Shown: positions 1 to 8,766, numbered from the stretch's first letter. The stretch is 43,334 nt of DNA from Symploca sp. SIO2C1 (GCA_010692635.1 JAAHGL010000047.1:1-43334); one strand, 5' to 3'. Notes: generated by a model not told the origin, from the sequence alone. Numbers and translations are program-made.

Positions 1-57
1 CTTAGTAAGGGGGAGGACAAGATTTCCCCCCTTACTAAGGGGGGAATAAGGGGGGTA
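1..57. repeat. G-rich inverted and direct repeat cluster
   Basis: The first 13 bases (CTTAGTAAGGGGG) are exactly inverted at 27-39, and the AAGGGGGG word recurs downstream. The segment can fold into a 13-bp hairpin. It resembles dispersed intergenic repeats of cyanobacteria. No gene is visible, and the element may continue beyond the left edge of the window. Confidence 0.6.
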
Positions 58-77
58 GCAAGATCTTGACCTATTAG

Positions 78-97
78 CCGGTCGTTTAAACGACCGG
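78..97. repeat. Perfect 20-nt palindrome
   Basis: CCGGTCGTTTAAACGACCGG reads identically on both strands. It could be a dimeric-regulator operator, a hairpin of a transcript ending here, or part of a repeat. No T-run follows it, so a simple intrinsic terminator is unlikely. Confidence 0.65.
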
Positions 98-557
98 TGG
101 GGCAAGGGTTTCACTTTAAGTTGACACGAATGGTTTTGGTTACTATGAAGACAGAGCAGATGGGTCATCCTTGGAGATTTTTCGTGGCTAATTTTAGTCA
201 AAAAAGGATAGGACTCCGATACTCGTGAAGCACTTTCGCCCTCAGGACGACCAGTTCCTCCTTGAGCACGGTTTGGTAATGGTTACACGCAGGCTTTAGG
301 ATTAGCGAGCAGCTACCCTGGTGCTGTAAGCGATCGCACACTTTGGAATTAGTGAGCACCTATGGTTGTGCCCTAGGTAATCGCACTCTTGGGAAATCCC
401 AGGAGTGTCTAAACTCCATTTTAAAAGAGATCGTCTCTATTTCACTCCTTGATTTTCTCTGATGTCGTGTACTTTGTCTTGGCCGCAAACCCTAAGTATT
501 TTTGCTTAGCCTTCTTTCGACACATGATATACTACATTTTGTCGTGCGGAATGTGGG
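98..557. other. Gene-free stretch with one hairpin
   Basis: I see no supported coding region in this stretch. One HIP1 octamer lies at 330-337. A strong stem-loop lies at 384-407: 11 paired positions including one G-U, closing on a very small loop. It could terminate transcription arriving from either side. The caspase gene on the minus strand ends at 558, so this may be its 3' untranslated region. Confidence 0.5.
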
Positions 558-3500
558 CTACAGAGATTCTGGTAATGTGATCTCAAACAGATGAGCAAAA
601 CGACGCATCCTTTCCAGGGTGACGGGAACAGGCTCATCTAACTCACAGGCAGCAACCACTACTCTTGCTAGGTGAATTTCTCCTTTGAGTAAAGGGTATC
701 TTCCTGTTAATCTTTCTGATAGAGCAATCAGATTTTTGTTATCGGCAATAAATTCAGTTAAGGCTGTCAGATCCTCATCTATCTCTGGTATTTCTAAGCC
801 GAGAAATTCAAATCGCTGCAAACGCTGGATTACTTGCTCTATGGTTTCTTTTAGTTGTGCAGCAGCTGTAATTATATGTACAACAGCTATACGCTTGCTG
901 GGATAAACTGCTCGTCCATCTAGCTCTTCCGATAGTAAAATAGCATCTTCTGGAGTTATTGTGATTTTTTCTAATAAAGCTAGATCTACTTCTGGTACAA
1001 TCGGTTCTAGCTCCTTAAAATTCTGGAATCGGCTAAAAGTTTGAGCTAGAGTTTCATTTAACCTAGTAGCAGCAAAGACTAGAGCAGCAGCCAAGTTCCA
1101 ATCAGGTTTTGGATGACCAATGGTATCGATAAAAGGTTCATAAGCATCTAGTTCTTCAGAAGATATGTTCAAGTTTTCCCAGGACTCGATATCGATTTTT
1201 GGTAAATCTATGCCTAAAGGGACAAATCTCTCTACTTGCTTCCAGGTTGCAGAAATTGGTTCGTTCAGTTTTCTAGCAGCCTCCACGAGATGAGAAAGAG
1301 AGAGTCTATTATGTTTGCGAGAAGGATAAGGGTATTTTCCATCTAATCTTGAAGAGAAAATAACTACATCTTCTGGAGTTGCCATCAAGTCAACTAAAGA
1401 TTGTGGTTCTACCTCTGGTATTTCTAAACCCAGGAAGGCAAACTTCTGATATCTGGCAAGAGTTTGAGCAATAGGTTCATTAATTCTTGCTGAAGCTAAA
1501 ACAAGTTGACCAATAGGTATATACTTATCATTCCAAGGATCTTTATCTTTTCTGTTTATTATTGTGGAAAAAGCAATTACATCTTTCTCTGTAATCACAA
1601 GCTCATCCGGGATATTTTGGTCAATTGATGCAAGTTCTAGTCCTAAAGCTGCAAATCGTTGTAGTCGCTGTAAAATTTCCCTAATAGGCTGGTTTAAATA
1701 CCAAGCAGCAAAAATTATTTGGGCAGGAGGAATGTTAACATCAAAATTTATATAAGATAAATATCTGCTTACATGTCCTATATTGCTATTAAAAATAGCA
1801 GCATCAATAGGATCTAATACTGGACAATATTCAGATCGCATTGATGGTGGTATGCTCTCTAAACAGGCATTTGATAGTCTTACTAACCCATAACGCTTCC
1901 ACAAAAGTATACGATAAGGGATAATCCACCATGGCATACAGCTTATAATATCTCTGTATGAGAAGTTTCCTTTTAATAAATTACTATCCATTTCAAAACA
2001 GCCAACCTGAAGGATAGAAATCTCTAAATTATTGAAGTTTCTTGTTCCTAGTCTGAGCTGTGGTCGTTTTTGCAGGATAGAGTGAACTATATGACAACCT
2101 ACATTAGGGTATTCTTCTGAAAATTCCCACAACCAAGAGAGAGATAAAAATTCCCACTCCTGTAAAACTTCAGCACCTTGAATCAACAAGTCTTGAACAT
2201 ATTTTTTGTCATATTCCACAATCTTCTTGCGGTCTACAGTTAACCTAGGGTAGTAATCTTGATGTAGATTGACTACCACTCCAGATTGTCTTTCTTCAGT
2301 ACGTAAACCATCCGAGAGAATACATCCACGATATTCATGGGCTACCCACCAAAGATTATCCCCTGCACGGAGACAGTGATGCTGAGGAAGATAAGGATGC
2401 TTTAACTGATTTACTTCCCAAATTTCCCTTCTTGCTCCTTGTCGCACTTCTGTTGGAAATTCTGCAATCCACAACAGTTGTCGCAGGATTTCAATACAAG
2501 AAATGCGCTGACCCTCATGATGGGTGCGGTTGAGATAGAGACGTACTCTAGTTCCTGAATCGGAGCCGATACCTAAAGGCTGCACTCGAAATAAACCACT
2601 ACTGCCAGGAATCCGCACCAGTAGTTTCTCCCCTGGCTTACCCTGATGATCGAGGCGACAAGTTTCTACCTCAATTTCGTCTGCTAGCATAAAATAACTG
2701 AGCACCCCTACACCAAACTGACTATTGGGATAGAGTTTGATGGGAGGGTCACATTTAAGCCATGCCGCTTGTTCTTCAATAAATTCTGGTAAATCAGCAA
2801 AACGACGTCCCGCACTAGCAAAGCATTTGGATAAATGCTCCATATCCATGCCAATGCCATTGTCTTGACATTCAATATATTCTCGCCCATTCTCGTCTTT
2901 CTCCTGGCGAAAGATAATTTGCCCCTGCCATGCTGCTGAATCCTGATAACGAAATCTTGGTTGGGACTCCCATTCTCTCCGTGTCTCCCCATCCACCCGC
3001 GTGAGATACTCAAGCCTTGCGGCTCGATAACGACAGGCATCTAAAGCATTTTGATAGAGCTCTCGAATAGCTAATCCCGGATCCCCATAGAGTTGCTCTC
3101 CCATGAGCAATTCCCGAATCTCATCATGAGCGAGCTGGAAATTGATGTGGGGTTTTTGATAAACAGGGCCACTGTTATCCCTAGCTGCGATAATACCATC
3201 GGACATCAAATGTTTAGGAAAACCAGCTAAGGCTTCCATTTCTCCTCGTCGCTCGCCAATTCGTCTTAAAATTTGACCAAGGAATTCATCGGCTTGTTGC
3301 AGATGCTCTTTTAAAGCCACATCAATGGCAGGGTGATGACAAGTGGCTGTCAAATTTCGCCCCACACCAACAGGATTCCAACGAGTCTGAGTAGAATTAA
3401 CGAGGCGATGCAGATCCTGTAAATCCAAAGGATCAGCCATACCTATATGATCGACTAAAACTGTAGAAAGATGGCGAGTATCGATCGCTAATAACCATGC

Positions 3501-5060
3501 CATTTTCAGCAAGTAAGCCAGCATCTTCTCTCTAATCGGTTGTTCTTCTCGATATGATCCGACAATGAGACGAGACTGGAGTGCATTAGGACGATCCTCT
3601 CGATCGATGCGCTCAGGATCAACTAAAGTACAACGAGCCAATTCTAGCGATCGCTTCCAGTTTAGAGCATCTCGAACCAACCGGGTGCTACATTTACCGA
3701 ACTTTTGCAGCGCCTTGACAAAATCATCCGCAAGATAACCACCTTCTGATTCAGGAATCCATACTTCTAAACTCTTGCGCAAACAGCGATGCACTAGCCA
3801 AGACATGACAGCATCTTTTTCCGCTATTTGTCCCTGCTCTTCTAAACGCTTAGCTTTGCGAAAAAATCGAGGTTCACTTTGATGGAGTTTTTGCAGTGAG
3901 TCGCGAAAACTCCCGGTAGTATCCGTAGCTTCGCAAGCTAAAGGATTAGTTTTAGCTGCTTGCACCAGAGCACTTGCCAAAACTGCTTCTCGCACAAAAG
4001 GGACTGCGATAACCAAGGCAACTTCTGCTGCGGACAATTGCACCGGGGGATTAGAGCGCAGCACCAACAACTCTAAAGACTCCAGTACCCGAATTGGTAA
4101 GTTCTCATCCCGCCAAGGATCATTAGGCATTGCCTGGATTGAAGCTTGCCATTGCTGCCAACAAGCAGTCAGAATTCTGATAAATTGCTGTTTGAGACGA
4201 GAACTAGTGGAGTTGGAGTTTTCCTCTGTTTCCTCATCCTGCCAGAGGGATGATTCTAGCGCAGCCTCAGCCCAAGAATAGCTGTTTTCTCCTCTTAATG
4301 CCTTTGCCGTTAAACTCTCACAAATAACTTGAGATAGGGGAGTAGTATCAACTAAACTCTCAAAACAGTAATGAATTTGCTGTGCTTGCTTCCCATGTTC
4401 AGTAACTAGAGCATCTAACCTACTCTTAGTTGCTTCTAGCACTTCTCCCAGAGTACAAGCCGGATGTTGGGGATCTAGAACTTCTGCCAAAGCTTTAGAA
4501 AACAGACTGAACCCAGCTTCACCTCTGACATATTGACTCACTTGACCTGAGCCACAAGCAAACACTACTACAAAATTGCGTTTAGATGCCTTATTCCGCT
4601 CACCCCTACTCCAGGAAGCCAAATAGGTTTGCTTAACTCCGAGCTTCACTCCTTCTCGGCAGGCATCAATGACAAAAATAATCGTTTTGGCGTCTGCCTG
4701 ATCAATAATATTACTCAGGTCAGTTGAGACCAGATATTCTTCAATAGATTCTGGATCATCTAAAAAAGCGTCGGCAGGAACCAGATAATCTCTGCCATTA
4801 TAGTGCAGCCCATGACCAGAGAAATAAAGCAGTAGGATTTCGATTCCCTTAGCCTCTCGACATTCTCGTCTGAGAGAGTATCTGATTTTATTGCGAGTCA
4901 GTTGAGAGGCATTATCCGTTCCTAGGGAACTAACACGGTAGCCAGATTGTTCTAGAGAAAAATTTAGTGCTTCTAGATCTTGACAGACAACAGGCAGATT
5001 TTTAATTGCATCGCTTTCATACTCAGGAACTCCGATTAGTAATGCTCGACGCTTTTTCAT
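558..5060 (-). CDS. Caspase-like protease fused to GHKL/Hsp90-type ATPase with C-terminal repeats
   Basis: This 1500-residue protein is built in four parts. Residues 1-250 form a C14 caspase-like domain with the dyad His83 (SGHG) and Cys134 (IDACREG). Residues about 250-640 are a helical region of unknown fold, rich in Leu and Arg. Residues about 640-850 form a GHKL (Hsp90-type) ATPase: Glu667xxxAsn671 in the N box, Asp733-Asn-Gly-Ile-Gly737, and a Phe782-Gly-Val-Gly lid motif. The catalytic Glu and nucleotide-binding Asp are present, so it looks active. From about 1105 to the end there are five and a half copies of a repeat of about 72 residues (hydrophobic, AA.LNEP, then R...F..LGLE.PE, then ED). 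Similar caspase-Hsp90 fusions with winged-helix-like repeats are known from bacterial conflict systems; the repeat assignment is inferred. The gene starts 3 nt after the small partner gene, so the two are probably co-translated. A role as an ATP-gated suicide or defence protease is inference. Confidence 0.88.
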   Translation of the reverse strand: MKKRRALLIGVPEYESDAIKNLPVVCQDLEALNFSLEQSGYRVSSLGTDNASQLTRNKIRYSLRRECREAKGIEILLLYFSGHGLHYNGRDYLVPADAFLDDPESIEEYLVSTDLSNIIDQADAKTIIFVIDACREGVKLGVKQTYLASWSRGERNKASKRNFVVVFACGSGQVSQYVRGEAGFSLFSKALAEVLDPQHPACTLGEVLEATKSRLDALVTEHGKQAQQIHYCFESLVDTTPLSQVICESLTAKALRGENSYSWAEAALESSLWQDEETEENSNSTSSRLKQQFIRILTACWQQWQASIQAMPNDPWRDENLPIRVLESLELLVLRSNPPVQLSAAEVALVIAVPFVREAVLASALVQAAKTNPLACEATDTTGSFRDSLQKLHQSEPRFFRKAKRLEEQGQIAEKDAVMSWLVHRCLRKSLEVWIPESEGGYLADDFVKALQKFGKCSTRLVRDALNWKRSLELARCTLVDPERIDREDRPNALQSRLIVGSYREEQPIREKMLAYLLKMAWLLAIDTRHLSTVLVDHIGMADPLDLQDLHRLVNSTQTRWNPVGVGRNLTATCHHPAIDVALKEHLQQADEFLGQILRRIGERRGEMEALAGFPKHLMSDGIIAARDNSGPVYQKPHINFQLAHDEIRELLMGEQLYGDPGLAIRELYQNALDACRYRAARLEYLTRVDGETRREWESQPRFRYQDSAAWQGQIIFRQEKDENGREYIECQDNGIGMDMEHLSKCFASAGRRFADLPEFIEEQAAWLKCDPPIKLYPNSQFGVGVLSYFMLADEIEVETCRLDHQGKPGEKLLVRIPGSSGLFRVQPLGIGSDSGTRVRLYLNRTHHEGQRISCIEILRQLLWIAEFPTEVRQGARREIWEVNQLKHPYLPQHHCLRAGDNLWWVAHEYRGCILSDGLRTEERQSGVVVNLHQDYYPRLTVDRKKIVEYDKKYVQDLLIQGAEVLQEWEFLSLSWLWEFSEEYPNVGCHIVHSILQKRPQLRLGTRNFNNLEISILQVGCFEMDSNLLKGNFSYRDIISCMPWWIIPYRILLWKRYGLVRLSNACLESIPPSMRSEYCPVLDPIDAAIFNSNIGHVSRYLSYINFDVNIPPAQIIFAAWYLNQPIREILQRLQRFAALGLELASIDQNIPDELVITEKDVIAFSTIINRKDKDPWNDKYIPIGQLVLASARINEPIAQTLARYQKFAFLGLEIPEVEPQSLVDLMATPEDVVIFSSRLDGKYPYPSRKHNRLSLSHLVEAARKLNEPISATWKQVERFVPLGIDLPKIDIESWENLNISSEELDAYEPFIDTIGHPKPDWNLAAALVFAATRLNETLAQTFSRFQNFKELEPIVPEVDLALLEKITITPEDAILLSEELDGRAVYPSKRIAVVHIITAAAQLKETIEQVIQRLQRFEFLGLEIPEIDEDLTALTEFIADNKNLIALSERLTGRYPLLKGEIHLARVVVAACELDEPVPVTLERMRRFAHLFEITLPESL

Positions 5061-5063
5061 CCG

Positions 5064-5360
5064 TTATTCGGCAAATGTGAGGGTAATGGCTCCTTTCCCA
5101 CCCATTTTAGCCGTGCCGATTAACTCAACACCACCTTCAGCGGTAACCTCAACCTGAATGGTAACTTCCTTTAACTTGAAGTCCCCAACCCGTTTGACTT
5201 CACTGAGGGTTTCGGCAACACCCTGACAAACCTTGCTCAGATTCTCCTTCAGTTGCTGAGTGGGAATTTCCCGAAAGGCAATATCTCCATCCGGTGAAAA
5301 GATACCTTTCACATCCTCATCTTCCTGAGGAAGACTCACCAAAATCGGCATATATTCCAT
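5064..5360 (-). CDS. Trypco-like small partner of the caspase
   Basis: This 98-residue protein has a helical middle and a beta-rich C-terminus, residues 62-96, ending in IGTAKMGGKGAITLTF. That Gly-rich ending followed by ITL.F is typical of the trypsin-co-occurring (Trypco1, CU044_2847-like) family, which is found beside peptidase and STAND effectors; the assignment comes from pattern memory. The gene lies immediately 5' of the caspase-GHKL gene with a 3-nt gap, and a GGAG ribosome site sits 7 nt before its ATG. The C-terminal core matches the small gene at 38758-39120. It probably regulates or recruits the protease. No catalytic residues are visible. Confidence 0.75.
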   Translation of the reverse strand: MEYMPILVSLPQEDEDVKGIFSPDGDIAFREIPTQQLKENLSKVCQGVAETLSEVKRVGDFKLKEVTIQVEVTAEGGVELIGTAKMGGKGAITLTFAE

Positions 5361-5398
5361 GTAAAACTCCGGAATCTTGCTTAGTTTTGTCTGGAAAG

Positions 5399-5404
5399 AT
5401 TATA
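5399..5404 (-). promoter_or_regulatory. Candidate -10 box for the Trypco-caspase pair
   Basis: Read on the minus strand this is a consensus TATAAT, 39 nt before the partner gene start. No good -35 box lies 16-18 nt upstream. The 111-nt gap after cobQ would allow a separate promoter, but read-through from cobQ is also possible. Confidence 0.35.
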
Positions 5405-5471
5405 ACTTGGATGAGATTTTACTTTGTGCCCTTTGTGCCTTTGTGGTGGGTGAGGTAAAATTTCCTCCAAC

Positions 5472-6980
5472 TCAAAGAGATTGCTTCCCCATAACTTGTT
5501 CTAAAATCGGGTCTAAGTGCAAATTAGCTTCTAGGATATCAGCAAGAGTGTTAAAAATTGCTTCCCGTTGTTCGCGGTAGTTAGCAACACCAGTGGGAAG
5601 AAATGGTAATCCTCGCCGCTGTCGCAGATGATTCAACCAAGCACGTCGCCAAGGACCATTGTCAAACAAACCGTGGAGATAACTACCCCAAATTAATTGA
5701 GTAGAGTCCACTATCCCTAAGCCAGAGTCATTAAATAGAGGTTGATAAGCAGAACCTTCTTCCTCCGTCAACTCTAGCAATTGGGAACGTCCCTGATGGA
5801 TTTCGTAACCAGTCACCGGTAAACCAGCCTGGGGATAGTTAGAAGTTACACTCCTCTGACGAGAGATTTTTTGACCAGTAATTGAAGTTGCTAACGGTAA
5901 TAATTCTAATCCTGGATAGCGTCCCCGATGACCCTCCAACCCATCTCTATCTTCGAGAGTTGTACCCAGCATTTGGAACCCACCACAAATCCCCATAACT
6001 GTGCCACCTGCCGCTGCGTAGTTTTTAATTTCCTGAGCCATTCCACTTTCGTGAAGAATCCTCAAGTCAGAAATCGTCGTCTTCGTACCTGGGATAATTA
6101 CCGCATCTGGATATCCCAAGGTTTGGTTAGGCATCAAATAGTTAACGCTAACAGTGGGTTCTGATTCAAGAGGATCAAAATCAGTAAAATTAGCAATGCG
6201 GGGTAGCCGAATCACAGCAATGGAGAGTTCAGTATCTTGCTTTTTTTTGAAGTTTCTCTCCAGCAAATCAAGGGAATCTTCTGCTGGAAAAAGCTCATCT
6301 ATCCACGGAATAACTCCAACAACTGGAATGCCAGTGCGTTCTTCTAGCCAAGTGATTCCTGAATCCAAAAGCGATCGCTGTCCTCTAAACTTGTTAATGA
6401 TTACCCCTTTAATCAAAGCTCTCTCCTCTGGCTCCAGTAGCTCCAGAGTGCCAACAACATGGGCAAAAGCACCACCCCGATCAATATCCACAACTAGCAG
6501 AGTCAAAGCATTTAAATGCAGAGCCACTCGCATATTGGTTAAATCACGGTGCTTAAGGTTAATCTCGGCTGGGCTGCCAGCTCCTTCACAAACAACTACA
6601 TCAAACTGTTGGCTCAGATACTTTAGTGATTTCTCAATTGCGTGCCAACCTCGATTAAAATACTGCTTGTAGTAATCATGGGCTCCGATTCTATCCACTG
6701 CTCTACCCATGAGCACTACTTGGGAAGTCATGTCTCCTTGGGGCTTGAGTAAAATTGGATTCATTTCAACACAGGGTCTGCTTCCAGCTGCCCAAGCTTG
6801 TACTGCCTGAGCATAACCAATTTCTTTCCCTTCCTGAGTCACGTAAGCATTCAGGGCCATATTTTGACCTTTGAAAGGTGAGACTCCCCACCCGTGCCGC
6901 AAGAGCACACGACACAAAGCAGTGGTAATCAGAGATTTTCCTGCGTGGGAGGTTGTGCCCACAACCATTATGGCTTTCAT
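5472..6980 (-). CDS. cobQ: Cobyric acid synthase
   Basis: The 502-residue protein matches full-length CobQ, the glutamine-dependent amidase that converts adenosylcobyrinic acid a,c-diamide to adenosylcobyric acid in cobalamin synthesis. The N-terminal DTB-synthetase-like ATPase domain shows GTTSHAGKS (8-16) and CEGAGSPAEINL (131-142). The C-terminal class I glutamine amidotransferase domain carries the nucleophile Cys332 in MGICGGFQML, and the late YLHGLFD segment supplies the catalytic His. The start is an ATG with no competing upstream start. The neighbours are not cobalamin genes, and I see no cobalamin riboswitch in the 230 nt upstream. Cytoplasmic. Confidence 0.96.
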   Translation of the reverse strand: MKAIMVVGTTSHAGKSLITTALCRVLLRHGWGVSPFKGQNMALNAYVTQEGKEIGYAQAVQAWAAGSRPCVEMNPILLKPQGDMTSQVVLMGRAVDRIGAHDYYKQYFNRGWHAIEKSLKYLSQQFDVVVCEGAGSPAEINLKHRDLTNMRVALHLNALTLLVVDIDRGGAFAHVVGTLELLEPEERALIKGVIINKFRGQRSLLDSGITWLEERTGIPVVGVIPWIDELFPAEDSLDLLERNFKKKQDTELSIAVIRLPRIANFTDFDPLESEPTVSVNYLMPNQTLGYPDAVIIPGTKTTISDLRILHESGMAQEIKNYAAAGGTVMGICGGFQMLGTTLEDRDGLEGHRGRYPGLELLPLATSITGQKISRQRSVTSNYPQAGLPVTGYEIHQGRSQLLELTEEEGSAYQPLFNDSGLGIVDSTQLIWGSYLHGLFDNGPWRRAWLNHLRQRRGLPFLPTGVANYREQREAIFNTLADILEANLHLDPILEQVMGKQSL

Positions 6981-7208
6981 AACAAATTCTGTTAAGTGTA
7001 AAAACCCACGCGCCTACAGGCAGCGGGGGAAAAACGAGGTGGTATTTAAAGATGCTATAAGAAACTCGAACAAGCTGTAGCTTCCTACAAAATCCCCGAC
7101 ATGAGAACACTCCCTAGCAATTCTAAGCCTAAAACCTAAAACCTCTTACTCTGATAATTTGGTAATTTTGTAATCTACTGAATCTGAGTTTTCAGGGAAG
7201 ACACCTAT

Positions 7209-7619
7209 TCAAACAGGTAGCCTGAACCATCGACCTAAGAAATTGTAGAGCCGATCTAACAATGAAGGAGGAGGCAATGTCCCCCCTTGTTGTTCCCATT
7301 TTGCCACTAGCTGACGTCCTAAAGGTGTCAAGCGAAAACTATCAGTAATCCCTTGTCCATCAACTTCTCGGCGCAGGATGCCGACTTGAATCAGCCACAT
7401 GATGCAGCTTTCTACTGCCAATTCAGACATGGAGCGTTCTAGGTAATGTTGTTCCACACCTTCATCAGAGGCAATTGCTTGCAGAGGAACACTCTTAAGC
7501 CTCATCGCTACAAATAAAGGTAGTAGAAACGGTGAACAACGCATGGCTCGCTCTGCACGTTTGACAGTGCGAGGAGGATATGGAATTGACTTAGTCTTTT
7601 GAGACTCAATTGAAGTCAT
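7209..7619 (-). CDS. Conserved cyanobacterial protein, Npun_F0494-like
   Basis: A soluble protein of 136 residues with a basic N-terminal segment (PPRTVKRAERAMRCSPF), a helical middle and a section that looks like a winged helix ending in RREVDGQGITDSFRLTPLGRQL. I recall a cyanobacteria-restricted family of this size (Npun_F0494), whose function is unknown. An ATG at 7619 is used here. A TTG at 7628, 5 nt from an AAGGAG ribosome site, is an alternative that adds three residues. It is divergent from the peroxiredoxin gene. A DNA-binding role is only a guess from the C-terminal pattern. Confidence 0.75.
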   Translation of the reverse strand: MTSIESQKTKSIPYPPRTVKRAERAMRCSPFLLPLFVAMRLKSVPLQAIASDEGVEQHYLERSMSELAVESCIMWLIQVGILRREVDGQGITDSFRLTPLGRQLVAKWEQQGGTLPPPSLLDRLYNFLGRWFRLPV

Positions 7620-7705
7620 TGCTAGCAAAAAGTCTCCTTGTCTCTCTTGTCCATTGTAATATTTAGACTGGTCAGTTCATTTGAAACAAACAGGAAACAA
7701 AATCT

Positions 7706-8140
7706 ATGGCACTCCAAGTTGGTATAGATGCACCAGCATTTACCGCCAAAGACAGCGATGGCAATACCGTTTCCCTCTCAGACTTTGCTGGTAAAACTGT
7801 TGTTTTGTATTTTTATCCCAAAGACGACACTCCTGGCTGCACAAAAGAAGCTCAAAGTTTTCGGGATAACTATACCGAATATCAAGGCAAAGACATGGTG
7901 GTACTCGGTGTCAGTATGGATGATGAGGCATCTCATAAAGCTTTTCAAGAGAAGTATGGTTTGCCTTTCCAACTGCTAGCAGATCCAGATGGAACCCTTA
8001 CCAAGGCTTATGATGTTGAAGGTGGTGGCTACTCCAAGCGCGTTACCTACATCATTAATGGTGAGGGTAAAATCACTCATGTTGATGAAAAGGTACAAAC
8101 TGCTACCCACGCCCAAGATATCTTAGGGGTGATGGGTTAA
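7706..8140 (+). CDS. bcp: PrxQ/Bcp-type peroxiredoxin, single-cysteine form
   Basis: This 144-residue thioredoxin-fold peroxidase reduces hydrogen peroxide and organic hydroperoxides. The peroxidatic cysteine is Cys45 in DDTPGCTKEA, with the family Pro and Thr in place and the conserved FYPKDDTPGC context. In most PrxQ proteins a resolving cysteine lies five residues later; here position 50 is Gln, and Cys45 is the only cysteine in the protein. It must therefore act as a 1-Cys enzyme reduced directly by an external thiol. The gene is complete and has its own divergent upstream region of about 80 nt. A foldback element begins 6 nt after its stop codon. Confidence 0.93.
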   Translation: MALQVGIDAPAFTAKDSDGNTVSLSDFAGKTVVLYFYPKDDTPGCTKEAQSFRDNYTEYQGKDMVVLGVSMDDEASHKAFQEKYGLPFQLLADPDGTLTKAYDVEGGGYSKRVTYIINGEGKITHVDEKVQTATHAQDILGVMG

Positions 8141-8146
8141 TATTAG

Positions 8147-8328
8147 TGGGACTTAGACAAAAAATGGGGCTAAAAAGGGCTGAAAGTGTTATATATCAGT
8201 ATTATTAGCTCGAAAACACCTAAACCCAGTCGTAGTCAGGGTTTGGGCCGATTTTACCTCTAAGAGGTAAAATCGGCACGTGGTAAGGCTTTCAGCCCTT
8301 TTGCCAGGGAAAAATTGTCTAAGTCCCA
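8147..8328. mobile_element. 182-bp foldback element (MITE-like)
   Basis: The ends are a perfect 14-bp terminal inverted repeat, TGGGACTTAGACAA (8147-8160) against its reverse complement (8315-8328), flanked by TTAG on both sides (8143-8146 and 8329-8332), which looks like a 4-bp target duplication. Inside are a second 14-bp inverted pair (8173-8186 and 8289-8302), a 9-bp CCTAAACCC/GGGTTTGGG stem with one G-U, and a 14-bp hairpin (8247-8277). It has no coding capacity. It lies between the convergent bcp and vapC genes, and the vapC stop codon falls in the right-hand TTAG. Confidence 0.82.
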
Positions 8329-8766
8329 TTAGTTGGTTTCCAGTTTCCGGACATAGGCTGGACATGGTGTAAGCGTATTGAGCAAAGATTGATCTGCTGT
8401 CCAAAATTCAGCAGATTCTAGCTCAGCAACTGCCAGAAAAGCTGCATCATACAGAGTTGCCAAGGAGAACTGTTGGGCAATCTCCCAGGTTTTTGCACGG
8501 ATAGCATTGCTATCAAGATAATCAACAGGCATCTGACAAAAATCATCATAAAACTCTGCGGCTTGAGAAGTGGTAATTGCCCCCAATCTCACTTTTTTTC
8601 GCAACACTGAGCCAACTTCAGCCCAGGCAAATGCTGGAGCAACCAAACGCACATTCGATGTCAGCAACGGAAAGATCAAGTTTCTGGCTTGTCGTTGCAG
8701 TATCTCAGGTACCAAATAAGGAATCCAGATACTAGTGTCGATACACTTAGTCACGCCGTTCCTCAC
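8329..8766 (-). CDS. vapC: PIN-domain ribonuclease toxin, VapC type
   Basis: This 145-residue PIN domain carries the four expected acidic residues: Asp10 (CIDTSIW), Glu50 (WAEVGSVL), Asp107 (LYDAAFLAVAE) and Asp125 (FWTADQSLL). PIN toxins cleave tRNA or rRNA when released from their antitoxin. The listed start is a GTG at 8766; a second GTG at 8754 (VTKCIDTS) is equally plausible. The frame overlaps the antitoxin gene by about 20 nt, typical of coupled toxin-antitoxin pairs. The TAA stop lies in the flank of the foldback element, so the insertion may have set the present 3' end. Confidence 0.9.
   Translation of the reverse strand: MRNGVTKCIDTSIWIPYLVPEILQRQARNLIFPLLTSNVRLVAPAFAWAEVGSVLRKKVRLGAITTSQAAEFYDDFCQMPVDYLDSNAIRAKTWEIAQQFSLATLYDAAFLAVAELESAEFWTADQSLLNTLTPCPAYVRKLETN

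Noticed and set aside
2708-3040. Separate gene overlapping the caspase-ATPase
   Set aside because: It is an alternative frame within the conserved GHKL domain region and has no independent features.
6154-6672. Antisense gene inside cobQ
   Set aside because: A long open frame opposite a well-conserved gene; Ser/Arg-rich shadow composition with no motifs.
6981-7208. Cobalamin riboswitch upstream of cobQ
   Set aside because: The minus-strand sequence lacks the B12-box pattern and the expected stem arrangement.
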